A stretch of DNA of 55,262 bases, from NCBI GenBank assembly GCA_038203615.1, contig JBBRDU010000011.1:1-55262 (forward strand), in the 5' to 3' direction. The notes under the pieces were generated by a model that saw nothing but the letters and a program-made list of their open reading frames with translations, was not told the DNA's origin and searched no databases. Made by a program: the position numbers and the translations under genes. This DNA comes from JBBRDU01 sp038203615. Lineage in GTDB: Bacteria; Verrucomicrobiota; Verrucomicrobiia; Chthoniobacterales; UBA10450. Positions 26,059 to 34,842 of this stretch are shown here, in pieces. Within the stretch, counting starts at the first letter, position 1, and each line of letters begins with the position of its first letter.

Positions 26059-27579
26059 ATGAAACGGGTCTTTGGGCTGGAGACGGAGTACGGGATCACG
26101 ATTCAAGGGGCGGAGAACGTCGACGTGGTGGCGGAATCGATCGAGCTGGTGCGGAGCTACATGGAGCACGGCGCGCACATGAAATGGGATTACGAACTGG
26201 AGGATCCGCACCAGGATGCGCGCGGGTTTCGCGCCAAGGAACTGCTGCAGGACACGGATGAATCGGCTTATTACGAAATCGACAAGAGTCGCCCGCTCAG
26301 TTTCGAAGAGATTAAGAGCGACCTGGTCCTCTCGAACGGCGCGCGTTTCTATAACGATCATGCGCACCCCGAATATTCGACCCCGGAATGCACGACGCTG
26401 CATCAGATCGTAGCGCACGATAAGGCGGGCGAACGCGTGTTGGATGAATGCGCGCGCCGGCGCAACCGGAAGCTGGACCCCGGCCAGGAGCTCTGCCTTT
26501 ACAAGAACAACACGGACTTCGTCGGACACAGCTACGGTTGCCACGATAATTATCTGCTGAGCCGGGCTGTCCCGTGGGATGGAATTGTGTCCGGAGTCCT
26601 GCCCTTCCTGATCACGAGGCAAATTTTCGCCGGCGCCGGCAAGATGGGGATAGAGACGGAAAGCGCCCCGGGCCAACCGGGACTCTATCAAATCTCGCAA
26701 CGGGCCGACTTCTTCAGCGTGCTTGTGAGCATTGATACGATGAACCAGCGCCCGCTTGTTAACACGCGAGATGAACCGCACGCCGATATCGCGCGTTACC
26801 GCCGGTTCCATGTGATCCTGGGGGACGCCAACATGAGCGAGTGGGCCACGGCCATGAAGATTGGAACGACCGCTCTGGTTCTGGAGTTGATCGAACGCGG
26901 GGAAGTGCCGCAGTTGGAAATCGCGCAACCGATTGAGGCACACAAATCCATTAGCCGGGACCAGACGTATGACTGGATCATCGAGCTGAAAGATGGGCGC
27001 AAGATTTCGGCCATTGATGTGCAGCGGATCTATTTGAAGGCGGCGGCCGGCCTGGACAACGCCGGGGAAGATGCGCCATGGATTTTACGCGAATGGGAGA
27101 ACGTTCTGAATGACCTGGAGCGGGATCCTTTCCTCACGCGGGACCGGGTGGACTGGGCGGCCAAGAAAATGTTACTGAACGCGATGCAGGAGGAAGAAAA
27201 ACTTTCCTGGAGCGATCCGTGGCTCCAAGCCATCGATCTGGAATATCATCATGTCGATCTGGAACGGGGATTATATTACGAGCTGGTGCGACAGGGCTCC
27301 ATGCGCCGCGTGGTTAGCGAAGAGGAGATCCGCCTCGCCATCTTCAGTCCGCCGGAAACCACGCGCGCCTTTTTTCGGGGCCGGTCCGTCGCCCGATTCA
27401 ACGAACGGATCGAATCGATCCAGTGGGATGAGATTGTGTTTTCGAATGAGGCTGAATCGCAACGGGTCGCTCTGCCGGAGGCGTCCGCCGGGGACGAGCG
27501 TCTGCGAGCGCTGCACGACGCGGCGCGGAACGGAAAGGATTTCGCAGAATTCAGTCGGGCGGTGCACGCTTGCGCTTAA
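26059..27579 (+). CDS. dop: Dop, deamidase/depupylase of the Pup (UBact) pathway
   Basis: A 506-residue product, the usual length for Dop. It starts MKRVFGLETEYGIT with the Glu residues of the nucleotide site. NGARFYNDHAHPEYSTPEC holds the catalytic Asp (about residue 100). The segment before it (about 56-88, from FRAKELLQDTDE) is the Dop-loop that separates Dop from the ligase PafA. YKNNTDFVGHSYGCHDNYL, INTRDEPHAD-like VNTRDEPHADIARYRR and GSMRRVVSEEE also match Dop closely. Dop deamidates Pup-Gln and removes Pup from targets. No pup/ubact, prcBA or pafA follows; the next gene encodes a beta-propeller. AAGAAAGAG upstream may serve as RBS. It is probably in one transcript with arc. Confidence 0.93.
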   Translation: MKRVFGLETEYGITIQGAENVDVVAESIELVRSYMEHGAHMKWDYELEDPHQDARGFRAKELLQDTDESAYYEIDKSRPLSFEEIKSDLVLSNGARFYNDHAHPEYSTPECTTLHQIVAHDKAGERVLDECARRRNRKLDPGQELCLYKNNTDFVGHSYGCHDNYLLSRAVPWDGIVSGVLPFLITRQIFAGAGKMGIETESAPGQPGLYQISQRADFFSVLVSIDTMNQRPLVNTRDEPHADIARYRRFHVILGDANMSEWATAMKIGTTALVLELIERGEVPQLEIAQPIEAHKSISRDQTYDWIIELKDGRKISAIDVQRIYLKAAAGLDNAGEDAPWILREWENVLNDLERDPFLTRDRVDWAAKKMLLNAMQEEEKLSWSDPWLQAIDLEYHHVDLERGLYYELVRQGSMRRVVSEEEIRLAIFSPPETTRAFFRGRSVARFNERIESIQWDEIVFSNEAESQRVALPEASAGDERLRALHDAARNGKDFAEFSRAVHACA

Positions 27580-27616
27580 GAGCAGTTTCAAAAAGTCGTG
27601 CTAACGTAGCCAATTC

Positions 27617-29170
27617 ATGACCGACACTGCTTCTATTTGCGACGACTGCCTGACATCGACTCGAAGATTCGTGGCTAAGGCGACGCTGCTTTTGTTCCTG
27701 GCCGCCGCGGGACGTAGTGATGGCCAAGTCTGGCAAGGTTATGCGCGTAATGCGCAGCACTCTGCGCAATCCGCGATTCAGTCGCAATCGCTGGGCAGAA
27801 TTGTCTGGCAGACACCGGTCGATCTTCAGCCGCAGTATTCTGGAAACGACCTCCTGATCCATTACGGATCTCCTGTCATCACGAGCGCGAACACTGTGAT
27901 CGTGCCGGTGAAGACGGGCGCGTCAGGCGGGTTTGAATTGCAGGCGCGCAGCGGAGCGGACGGCAGGCCGCTTTGGACGCAGGCGACTAATTATACGCTG
28001 CCGCCATCGGGTTGGACGCCAAGCTACAGTCCAACGCTGACGCCACAGGGGCGCGTTTATTGGGCGGCGGGCGGCGGCACGCTCAATTTTCGCAGCAGTC
28101 TGGATGTGCCGGGCAGTGTGATTCCGAATCAGGTCAACTTCTACGTCGGCCGGAAGAACAAGTTCAGCTCCAGTGTGCAAATTTCCACGCCGCTGACTTC
28201 CGATGCGAACGGCACCATTTATTTCGGATTCGAGGTGAACGGCAGTGCGGGCAAGAAATTGGGGACCGGCGGGCTCGCTCGGGTCGACGCCAATGGGAGG
28301 GGAAGCTTCATTACTTTCGAAGGGCCCGGAACAGGGAAGGCGAGACCTTCCCTGCGGGTGGTCCAGAATTGCGCGCCGGCCTTGAGCAACGATGGACAGA
28401 CCGTTTACATCGCGGCGCACGGCACGTCCGCCATTCGCAACGGGCAGGCTGGATTCCTTTTCGCCTTGAACAGCACGACGCTGGGTGTGAACAACATGGT
28501 TGCACTGCAGGATCCCGCCAGCGGCATGCCGGCACAACTGCCTGATGATGGCACCGCTTCCCCGACGGTGGGGCCGGACGGCCGGGTTTTCTTCGGTGTG
28601 CTGGAGAATCCGCTGGCGACGAGCAAGGGTTGGCTCTTGCAGTTCAGCGCGGATTTAACGCAGAGCAGCGGCGCACCCGGCGCTTTCGGTTGGGACGACA
28701 CCGCTTCGATCGTTCCAGCCACCATGGTGCCGTCCTACCAGGGGACATCGCCGTATCTATTGATGACGAAGTACAACAACTACGCGGGGCTGGGCGGCGA
28801 CGGGTTGAATCGTATCGCCATCCTGGACCCGAACGATGCGCAGGTGGACGCGCGCAGCGGCGCGACCGTGATGAAGGAAGTGATGACCAAGCTTGGGCAA
28901 ACGCCGGACCAGCAATACGTGAGCAATCATCCCGGGGCGGTGCGCGAATGGTGCATTAATAATGCGGCGGTAGATCCGATATCGCACAGTGTTCTGGCCA
29001 ACAGCGAAGATGGGAAGTTGTACCGCTGGGATTTGGCAACGAACACGTTCTCGGAAATGATTGTGCTGACGCCCGGCGTGGGAGAAGCGTATACGCCCAC
29101 GGTGATCGGCGCGGACGGGAAGGTTTACGCGATTAACAACGCGACGTTGTTTGCGATTGGGGCGCCGTAG
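27617..29170 (+). CDS. Exported PQQ-type beta-propeller protein
   Basis: A 517-residue product. A leader with a hydrophobic core (AKATLLLFLAAAG) is followed by VWQGYARNAQHSAQS, then repeated propeller blades with G-x-x-Y/W-A motifs (GRVYWAAGGG, GTIYFGFEVNG, QTVYIAAHG, GRVFFGVLEN, GKVYAINN). The N-terminal ARNAQHSA is typical of PQQ-like repeat proteins. No enzyme motif was recognised, so it may be a scaffold or binding protein in the periplasm. A REP-type palindrome (28334-28352) lies in frame inside it and is translated as TGKARPSLR between blades. It is 37 bases after dop, so cotranscription is possible but a functional link is not implied. Confidence 0.82.
   Translation: MTDTASICDDCLTSTRRFVAKATLLLFLAAAGRSDGQVWQGYARNAQHSAQSAIQSQSLGRIVWQTPVDLQPQYSGNDLLIHYGSPVITSANTVIVPVKTGASGGFELQARSGADGRPLWTQATNYTLPPSGWTPSYSPTLTPQGRVYWAAGGGTLNFRSSLDVPGSVIPNQVNFYVGRKNKFSSSVQISTPLTSDANGTIYFGFEVNGSAGKKLGTGGLARVDANGRGSFITFEGPGTGKARPSLRVVQNCAPALSNDGQTVYIAAHGTSAIRNGQAGFLFALNSTTLGVNNMVALQDPASGMPAQLPDDGTASPTVGPDGRVFFGVLENPLATSKGWLLQFSADLTQSSGAPGAFGWDDTASIVPATMVPSYQGTSPYLLMTKYNNYAGLGGDGLNRIAILDPNDAQVDARSGATVMKEVMTKLGQTPDQQYVSNHPGAVREWCINNAAVDPISHSVLANSEDGKLYRWDLATNTFSEMIVLTPGVGEAYTPTVIGADGKVYAINNATLFAIGAP
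28334..28352. repeat. REP-type palindrome within the beta-propeller gene
   Basis: GGGAAGG-CGAGA-CCTTCCC is a perfect 7-base inverted repeat in a coding region. It resembles the weaker REP form after arc. It keeps the reading frame and appears to have been accommodated as a surface-loop insertion. Confidence 0.6.
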
Positions 29171-29245
29171 GGCCTGGGAGGACGCGCTTGTCGCGTCCCA
29201 TTTATTTTTTGGACGACACGAGGTCGTCCCTCCCGGGCGGCGTGA
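29170..29245. repeat. Paired palindromes (BIME-like) between the propeller gene and glgP
   Basis: Two adjacent palindromes are GGACGCG-CTTG-TCGCGTCC and GGACGAC-ACGAG-GTCGTCC. The same pair recurs with small changes at 42364-42420 (GGGACGCGCCTTGTCCCGTCCC and GGGACGACACAAGGTCGTCCC). The genes on either side converge, so the structure may help end both transcripts. Confidence 0.8.
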
Positions 29246-29257
29246 CGCTCGCGCTAT

Positions 29258-31810
29258 CTACGACCAAGTGATGAGGCGTAGTTCGTGTGCCTGCATCAGG
29301 TGCGGGTGGGTCGGCACGACCCTGACACTGAAACCGTAGGCGCCACTTTCCGACGCCGGAACGGATCCCTGATAAACATACGAGCCGTCGCCGTTAGGCC
29401 CCGCTTCCTGCAGAACGCTAATGGCGGGGTTCTTAACGCCGCCATTCTCGGCTTCGCCGTGATACGCCTCGACCCGTACATGTTTCGGGTCGACTCCGCC
29501 CAGCTGCACGCGCGCGCTCAATTGGAGCGATTGGCCGACCGGAATGTTCTGCCGATCCGGATTGCCCACCTGGACATCATGAATCTGGATCTGCGGCCAG
29601 TCCTTTCGCATCTTCGACTTCCACTGGCTCAGTTTGGTGGCCGCGGCACAGTTGTCGCGCGAAAGATTTTCGTAGGATTGCTCGGCCGGAATGTAAAGGC
29701 GCTCGGCGTATTCCTTGACCATGCGATGCGTATTAAAGACGGGCGTGACGCTGCGGATGGATTCGCGCATGAGCTGAAGCCAGGCGAGGGGAAGCTTGCC
29801 ATCCGGCTTGGCGTAATAGAGCGGAATAATCTGGTTCTCGAGCAGCTGATAAAGACTGGCGGAATCGACTTCACTTTGGAATTCGACGGTCCCGTCATTA
29901 ATTTCGCCGCCGACGGCCCAGCCGTTGTTGCCGTTGTAACTTTCGCACCACCAGCCATCGAGCACGCTCAGATTGAGTCCGCCGTTGGGCGGCGCCTTCA
30001 TCCCGCTGGTCCCGCTGGCCTCCAGCGGGCGCAGGGGATTATTCAACCAGAGGTCCACACCCTGGACGAGTCGCCGCGCGATGTAGGTGTCGTAATCCTC
30101 CACGAACACAATGCGACCGTGGAAATCCGCTTCCCGGGAAAACTTGTAAACCTCCTGGATGAGCGCCTTGCCTCCTTCATCGCGCGGATGGGATTTGCCG
30201 GCGAAGATAAATTGGACCGGCCGGGTCGTATCATTGAGTAATTTTTTCAGACGTTCCTTATCGCTGAAGAGGAGCGCGCCCCGCTTGTAGGTGGCGAATC
30301 TTCGGGCGAAGCCGATGGTCAAAATTTCCGGATCGAGAATGCGATTGGCCGCGCGAATCAATTCAGGAGATTCGCCGATGCGTTCCCGCTGTTTGCGCAC
30401 GCGTTCGCGCACGAACTGGACGAGACGCAGTTTTAGTTTCTGATGGGTGTCCCAAAGGACGGCATCGGGGATGTCCATAACCCGCCGCCAGAAATCTTCG
30501 TTCGTTAGGTTCTCTTCCCAATTCCCGAGGTATTTGTCGTAGAGCGCGGAAAACTCAGGAGCGGTCCAGGTCTTGGTATGAATGCCGTTGGTGACACTCG
30601 TGATGGGGACTTCGTGCGAGGGGACGCCCGCCCAGACATCCTTCCATAAACCGCGACTGACTTCGCCGTGCAATTTGCTGACGCCATTGGAATGCCGGCT
30701 CATGCGCAGAGCCAGAATCGTCATGCTAAAGGGATCGGTCGTATTGATGCGGGTCTGCCCGAAGGAAAGGAATTCATCAAAAGGCAACCCGATCTCGGTG
30801 GCCAAAGTCCCGAAGTACTTGCGCATCATTTCCCGGGAAAAAGAATCGTTCCCGGCCGGCACGGGAGTGTGGGTCGTGAAAACGTTGGCCGACGCGACGA
30901 CCTGCAGGGCCGCGTAAAAATCGAGCCCGCGTTCCGTAACGAGGCGCCGGATCCGTTCGAGCGCGAGGAAGGCGGAGTGGCCCTCGTTCATGTGGAAGAC
31001 CTCTGGGTCCAGCCCGAGAGCGTTGAGGGCGTGGACGCCGCCGATGCCGAGAATGATTTCCTGGCGCATGCGCATTTCGAGATCGCCGCCGTAGAGCTCG
31101 GCCGTGATGAGTCGATCTGCGGCGGTGTTCTCGGCGATATCGGTGTCGAGCAGGTAAAGGTTGACCCGGCCGACGTGCAGTTCCCAGATTTTTGCCCAGA
31201 CCGCGTGATCCAGCACCTGCACGGAGATGAGTAACGGAGCATCACCCTGGCGAACTTCGCGGATGGGCAGATGATGAAAATTCTGATTGAGACTGATGGC
31301 GTGCTGGAGGCCGTCCTTGTCGATTTCCTGGCGGAAGTAGCCGTGACGGTAGAGTAGGCCGACCGCGACAAAGTTGAGGTCTAGGTCACTGGCCGATTTG
31401 CAGTGGTCGCCGGACAGGATGCCGAGGCCGCCCGAGTAATTCGGAACCGATTCGTGAAAACCAAATTCCGCGGAGAAATAAGCCACCGGTTTGCGCAGAG
31501 CAGACCCTTCGCCGGTTTTGCCGTAGGTATCCTTGCGCGCGAGATACTTCTCAAAGGCTTCGTAGACGCCTTTGAGTTCGCGCAGGAAGGTCTTGTCCTG
31601 GGCCACTTCCTCGAGCCGCGCCTGCCGCGAAAGCTGGAGCATGCGGACCGGATTGTGATTGGTGCGGTCCCATAATTCGGGATCGAGATGGCGGAAAAGG
31701 CGGCGGGCCGAAGGCTCCCAGGTCCACCAAAGGTTGAAACTCATCTCGCGCAATGGCTCGAGCGAGTCCGGCAGAGTCGGCGTGACGTTGTAGGTTTGAA
31801 AATTGGGCAT
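29258..31810 (-). CDS. glgP: Alpha-glucan (glycogen) phosphorylase, GT35, DUF3417-containing type
   Basis: An 850-residue product. The N-terminus (about 1-110, LREMSFNLWWTWEPSARRLF) is the DUF3417 domain of the archaeal/thermophile-type phosphorylases. The catalytic core follows, with YFSAEFGFHESVPNYSGGLG, HMNEGHSAFLALERIR, TNGIHTKTW and the PLP site EASGTSGMKAPPNGGLNLSV, where Lys binds pyridoxal phosphate. The enzyme releases glucose-1-phosphate from glycogen or maltodextrin. A C-terminal about 100-residue beta domain (GQSLQLSARVQLGG) is usual for this subfamily. The ATG starts MPNFQTYNV. No other glycogen gene is adjacent. Cytoplasmic. Confidence 0.95.
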   Translation of the reverse strand: MPNFQTYNVTPTLPDSLEPLREMSFNLWWTWEPSARRLFRHLDPELWDRTNHNPVRMLQLSRQARLEEVAQDKTFLRELKGVYEAFEKYLARKDTYGKTGEGSALRKPVAYFSAEFGFHESVPNYSGGLGILSGDHCKSASDLDLNFVAVGLLYRHGYFRQEIDKDGLQHAISLNQNFHHLPIREVRQGDAPLLISVQVLDHAVWAKIWELHVGRVNLYLLDTDIAENTAADRLITAELYGGDLEMRMRQEIILGIGGVHALNALGLDPEVFHMNEGHSAFLALERIRRLVTERGLDFYAALQVVASANVFTTHTPVPAGNDSFSREMMRKYFGTLATEIGLPFDEFLSFGQTRINTTDPFSMTILALRMSRHSNGVSKLHGEVSRGLWKDVWAGVPSHEVPITSVTNGIHTKTWTAPEFSALYDKYLGNWEENLTNEDFWRRVMDIPDAVLWDTHQKLKLRLVQFVRERVRKQRERIGESPELIRAANRILDPEILTIGFARRFATYKRGALLFSDKERLKKLLNDTTRPVQFIFAGKSHPRDEGGKALIQEVYKFSREADFHGRIVFVEDYDTYIARRLVQGVDLWLNNPLRPLEASGTSGMKAPPNGGLNLSVLDGWWCESYNGNNGWAVGGEINDGTVEFQSEVDSASLYQLLENQIIPLYYAKPDGKLPLAWLQLMRESIRSVTPVFNTHRMVKEYAERLYIPAEQSYENLSRDNCAAATKLSQWKSKMRKDWPQIQIHDVQVGNPDRQNIPVGQSLQLSARVQLGGVDPKHVRVEAYHGEAENGGVKNPAISVLQEAGPNGDGSYVYQGSVPASESGAYGFSVRVVPTHPHLMQAHELRLITWS

Positions 31811-32155
31811 AGGTGGGACGCGAGGGTCAGGTGGACGAGCGGGATTTAATCAGGAAACGTCGCAGCAGCAAGTCCGGGAACTTGGGGAGTTGCGCCTATG
31901 CCTTTGTCTTCCCTCGTGGCAAAGGCATGGGGTCGCGCCAAAAGGTGGCTGATCGCAGGGTGGATTCGTTCATACGCGGGCTCACGTTTTCGGCCGTTTG
32001 GGGCGGTCCTCACGGTCGTCATTTCCTGCATAAGATGGGCCAATCCCCCCGGGATCGTCGAGACAGGGGATTGTCACTTTTCCGCGCTTGCATCCAATCG
32101 CCGGTTTCTTCAAAGTTTGTAAGTTCTCGCCGCTGTCGATCAAATCGCGTTCGTC
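31811..32155. other. Gene-less stretch between glgP and the YEATS-associated gene
   Basis: About 345 bases between divergent genes. I see no supported coding region or repeat. It must hold both promoters. Confidence 0.4.
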
Positions 32156-32815
32156 ATGAACATCCCCTACGAGATTTTTGTTATCCTTCTCATCATTGTT
32201 TTGGGGGGAAGTTTAGGCGGTCTGGTCAGCGCTTTCATTTCCGAAGATGCGGATGTGACCTGGCCGTTTTGCCTACGCCGCATGGTCATCGGATTGGGCG
32301 CGGCCTTTTTGGTTCCACTCTTCCTGAACATGATTTCCAGTAATTTACTGGAACAGGCTAAAACCACGCCGTCCGCCTATCTGATTTTCGGCGGCTTTTG
32401 CATTATTTCAGCCGTTTCGTCGAAGGTCTTCATTTCGAGCATTTCTGATCGGCTGATCAGACAGGTCAAAGAAGTCGAAGAGAAACTGCGCGCAGTGAAA
32501 GAATCGGTCGAACCGATCCTGATTAAAGAGAAGGAGCCTGAGACGAGGGCGCAGTTCGCGACTCGGTCGGAGCCCCAAAGTCCGGTTTCAGAATCGGAGC
32601 GAAGCATCCTGCAGGCGTTGAATAACGGGGCCTACTCGATGCGCACGCTGGATGGAATCGCCAAGGACACGAGCCTGGATTTCAACGTCGTTTCCGGTTA
32701 CATCAGTCAGCTGCAAGCGCGCGGCCTGGCCTCCAAGATCGTGGGCGACGATAAGCGCAGTTTTTGGTATCTGACCCAGCTTGGAAAAATGGCGGCCACC
32801 CTGCAGAACGCCTGA
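32156..32815 (+). CDS. Three-TM (YEATS-associated type) membrane protein with C-terminal winged helix
   Basis: A 219-residue product. There are three hydrophobic segments in the first about 100 residues (FVILLIIVLGGSLGGLVSAF, MVIGLGAAFLVPLFLNMIS, SAYLIFGGFCIISAVSSKVF). Their order and motifs (VPLFLNMISSNLL, GFCIISAVSSK) resemble the three-TM modules described next to bacterial YEATS domains. A coiled coil follows (about 105-125, VKEVEEKLRAVKE). The C-terminal about 70 residues look like a MarR-type winged helix (SERSILQALNNGAYSMRTLDGIA and VVSGYISQLQARGLASKI). It could be a membrane-tethered regulator. The YEATS relationship is from memory and moderately sure; no YEATS domain gene is adjacent. 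Confidence 0.65.
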   Translation: MNIPYEIFVILLIIVLGGSLGGLVSAFISEDADVTWPFCLRRMVIGLGAAFLVPLFLNMISSNLLEQAKTTPSAYLIFGGFCIISAVSSKVFISSISDRLIRQVKEVEEKLRAVKESVEPILIKEKEPETRAQFATRSEPQSPVSESERSILQALNNGAYSMRTLDGIAKDTSLDFNVVSGYISQLQARGLASKIVGDDKRSFWYLTQLGKMAATLQNA

Positions 32816-32840
32816 GCAAGACGGGCCGCGGGACAGCGCG

Positions 32841-33833
32841 TTACGCGGCGGGAGCGGTCTTCCGCGGCGTCAGAGCCAACCCGAGGAAGAATCCCGTGAC
32901 CAGGCCGCTGAGATGCGCTGACATGCTGACTTGCGGAGTCGACAGGTCGAAGAGGATTTGGACCCCGATAATGGTCAGAATGTTTTTCAAGCGCGATCTG
33001 GTGTCGGGCAAATGCCGATGGTTCAGGAGGAAGCCCGTCCAGGCGCCGACGATTCCCATGACGCAGCCCGACGCGCCGACCAACTGGGCGGGATGAACGA
33101 CGCGCGCCAGTGTCAGCAGCACGACGCCTGCGCTCGAGCCCAAGCCGGACACGATGTAGCAATAGAGGAAGCGAACGCCTCCAATGGCGTGTTCGAGGGC
33201 AGGGCCCAGAACATACAAGGCGAAGAGGTTAAAAAGAAGATGGATGGGTCCATAGTGCAGAAAGAGGGCCGTGCCCATTCTCCAGTATTGGTGTCCCCAG
33301 ATGACCAGAAATGGATCGAGCGCTCCCAGTTTTGAGAGGGTGGCCGGATCCGTGGAGGAGCGTCCCTCGACGGCGAAAGCGGCGAGATTCAGAAAGATCA
33401 ACGCGACAACGGCCCACGCTCCAAACAGTCGATTGCGCCGCAAGAACGATCCGCGTCCGGCAGATCGGTCCGGCGGCGCGGAGATGAGCCCTTGCGCCTG
33501 ACGCGACTCGAGTGTGCGGAAGAATTCCACTTGTTCGCGCAACTCGTGGCCCGGGTGAAGCAAGAGCAGGGCAGTGGCGAGTTTCCGGGCGTGGGCGTAG
33601 CGCCGGGAGGCGGCCAGCTCGGCGACGCGCTTCAGGCCAATGGCCGGAAGGAAGAGGATAAAAAACCAGGCGCCGGTGCCCACGTAACCGGCCTTCTGGC
33701 GAAAGAAAATCCAGGCGAAGCCGGTGAGAGCGAGCACGATCAAGGCGGCCAGGCGCCAGGCGGGTGCGGTTTCGGAGCGCCAGCCGCGAGCCAGCACGGC
33801 CAGCGGCGAGATAACGGCCAGGAACAACAGCAT
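32841..33833 (-). CDS. Rhomboid family intramembrane serine protease
   Basis: About 330 residues. The catalytic pair is visible: QLVGASGCVMGIVGAWTGF gives the nucleophile Ser (GASG), and MSAHLSGLVTGFFLGLAL gives the His. The family motif for the first loop is WRMGTALFLHYGPIHLLFNLFALYVLG. An N-terminal about 150-residue region with two helices and a charged linker precedes the core. I chose the ATG of MLLFLAVISPL; an in-frame TTG 39 bases upstream is the alternative and would add MNVHARVLIELNH. The gene converges with the three-TM gene, 25 bases apart. The substrate is unknown. Confidence 0.9.
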   Translation of the reverse strand: MLLFLAVISPLAVLARGWRSETAPAWRLAALIVLALTGFAWIFFRQKAGYVGTGAWFFILFLPAIGLKRVAELAASRRYAHARKLATALLLLHPGHELREQVEFFRTLESRQAQGLISAPPDRSAGRGSFLRRNRLFGAWAVVALIFLNLAAFAVEGRSSTDPATLSKLGALDPFLVIWGHQYWRMGTALFLHYGPIHLLFNLFALYVLGPALEHAIGGVRFLYCYIVSGLGSSAGVVLLTLARVVHPAQLVGASGCVMGIVGAWTGFLLNHRHLPDTRSRLKNILTIIGVQILFDLSTPQVSMSAHLSGLVTGFFLGLALTPRKTAPAA

Positions 33834-33955
33834 GTGATTGAGCTCGATCAAAACGCGAGCATGAACGTTCAAGGTTTGAAGGGTAAGTCAAACCAACCTG
33901 TCATCGGAACGCTGCTCGCCATTGAACGTTGGGCAATACGGCCCAAATTGGAATC

Positions 33956-34612
33956 ATGCGAATCACCGTCACGTATTTTCTCGACGTCATTTCCTCGTGG
34001 TGTTTCTGGTCCGAGCCAGCTTGGGCGGAATTGAAGCGGCGTTATGAAGGCAAGGTGCGGTTCGAATGGAAAATCGCGCTGATGGATCCCTCAGGCCTGC
34101 CTGTTTCGCGCGCCCAGGAAGAGTGGTTTTATCGGCGGAGCGGGGTTCTCATGCGCTCGCCCTTCCAGTTGAGCAGCGCCTGGTACGAACCGATTTTGCC
34201 CGAGTATCTCGCGCCCAACCTCATCGCGGAAGCGGGCAAGGATTTTGGCATCACGGACGACCGGGTGCGCCTGGCCCTGGCTGATGCGGGGCTGCGCGAT
34301 GGGCAAAGGTTTGGGGAGTGGGAGGTGGCGGCGGAGATTGGGGCGCGTGCTGCCGGGGTGGACAAAGCCAGGCTACTGGAGCGCGCCAGGTCGGCGGAAG
34401 TGGAAGCGCGCGCCCGGGCGGCCACGGCGGAGTTCAAATCACTGCAGGTGACGCAGCGACCGACCTTTGTGGTGGACACGGAGATTGGCGACCGCGCGGT
34501 GTTTTCGGGCATTGTCCGCGCCGCTCCGCTGGCCAGCACGATCGATTCGATGCTGGACGATGCAGAGGCTTACGCTGCTTTCGCCGCTCATTTCGGCTCG
34601 CCTCCTGCTTAA
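33956..34612 (+). CDS. DsbA/FrnE-type thioredoxin-fold oxidoreductase (DSBA domain)
   Basis: A 218-residue product starting MRITVTYFLDVISSWCFWSEPAW, the FrnE-like DSBA pattern. The usual CxxC is reduced to CFWS, one cysteine only, so it is a monothiol variant. QVTQRPTFVVDTEIGDRAVFSGI carries the cis-Pro segment. There is no signal peptide, so it is cytoplasmic. FrnE-like proteins act in redox or polyketide contexts or as 2-hydroxychromene-2-carboxylate-isomerase relatives. It is divergent from the rhomboid gene, with about 120 bases between starts. The ATG was chosen at the conserved first beta-strand; an earlier in-frame start exists 27 bases upstream. Confidence 0.85.
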   Translation: MRITVTYFLDVISSWCFWSEPAWAELKRRYEGKVRFEWKIALMDPSGLPVSRAQEEWFYRRSGVLMRSPFQLSSAWYEPILPEYLAPNLIAEAGKDFGITDDRVRLALADAGLRDGQRFGEWEVAAEIGARAAGVDKARLLERARSAEVEARARAATAEFKSLQVTQRPTFVVDTEIGDRAVFSGIVRAAPLASTIDSMLDDAEAYAAFAAHFGSPPA

Positions 34613-34842
34613 TTTTGCGGTATCATAGCGTTCCATTTGTCACGAGATTGACCTTGCCAGCCGCGAAAACTAGCCTACAACTTCCCCTCGGCTTGCGATG
34701 TTGCGAGCCCGTCGCCGTGGTTCTCGCAGCCCCGGCAACGATGAGTGCTTCGGACGCGCCCTGGGCGACCGAGTTTGCGAAAAAGAAAACTGACGACGAG
34801 ATGGCGCACTCCCGTTTCGTCGGCTTGGAACTTTGATTTAAT
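34613..34842 (+). promoter_or_regulatory. Leader region upstream of infC, with a possible small upstream frame
   Basis: About 230 bases precede infC. A 31-codon frame (ATG at 34741, MSASDAPWATEFAKKKTDDE, TGA at 34834-34836) ends six bases before the proposed infC start codon, so it could be a translated leader coupled to infC. Leader-based control of infC is known in other bacteria. I could not fold a clear attenuator by eye. Confidence 0.3.
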
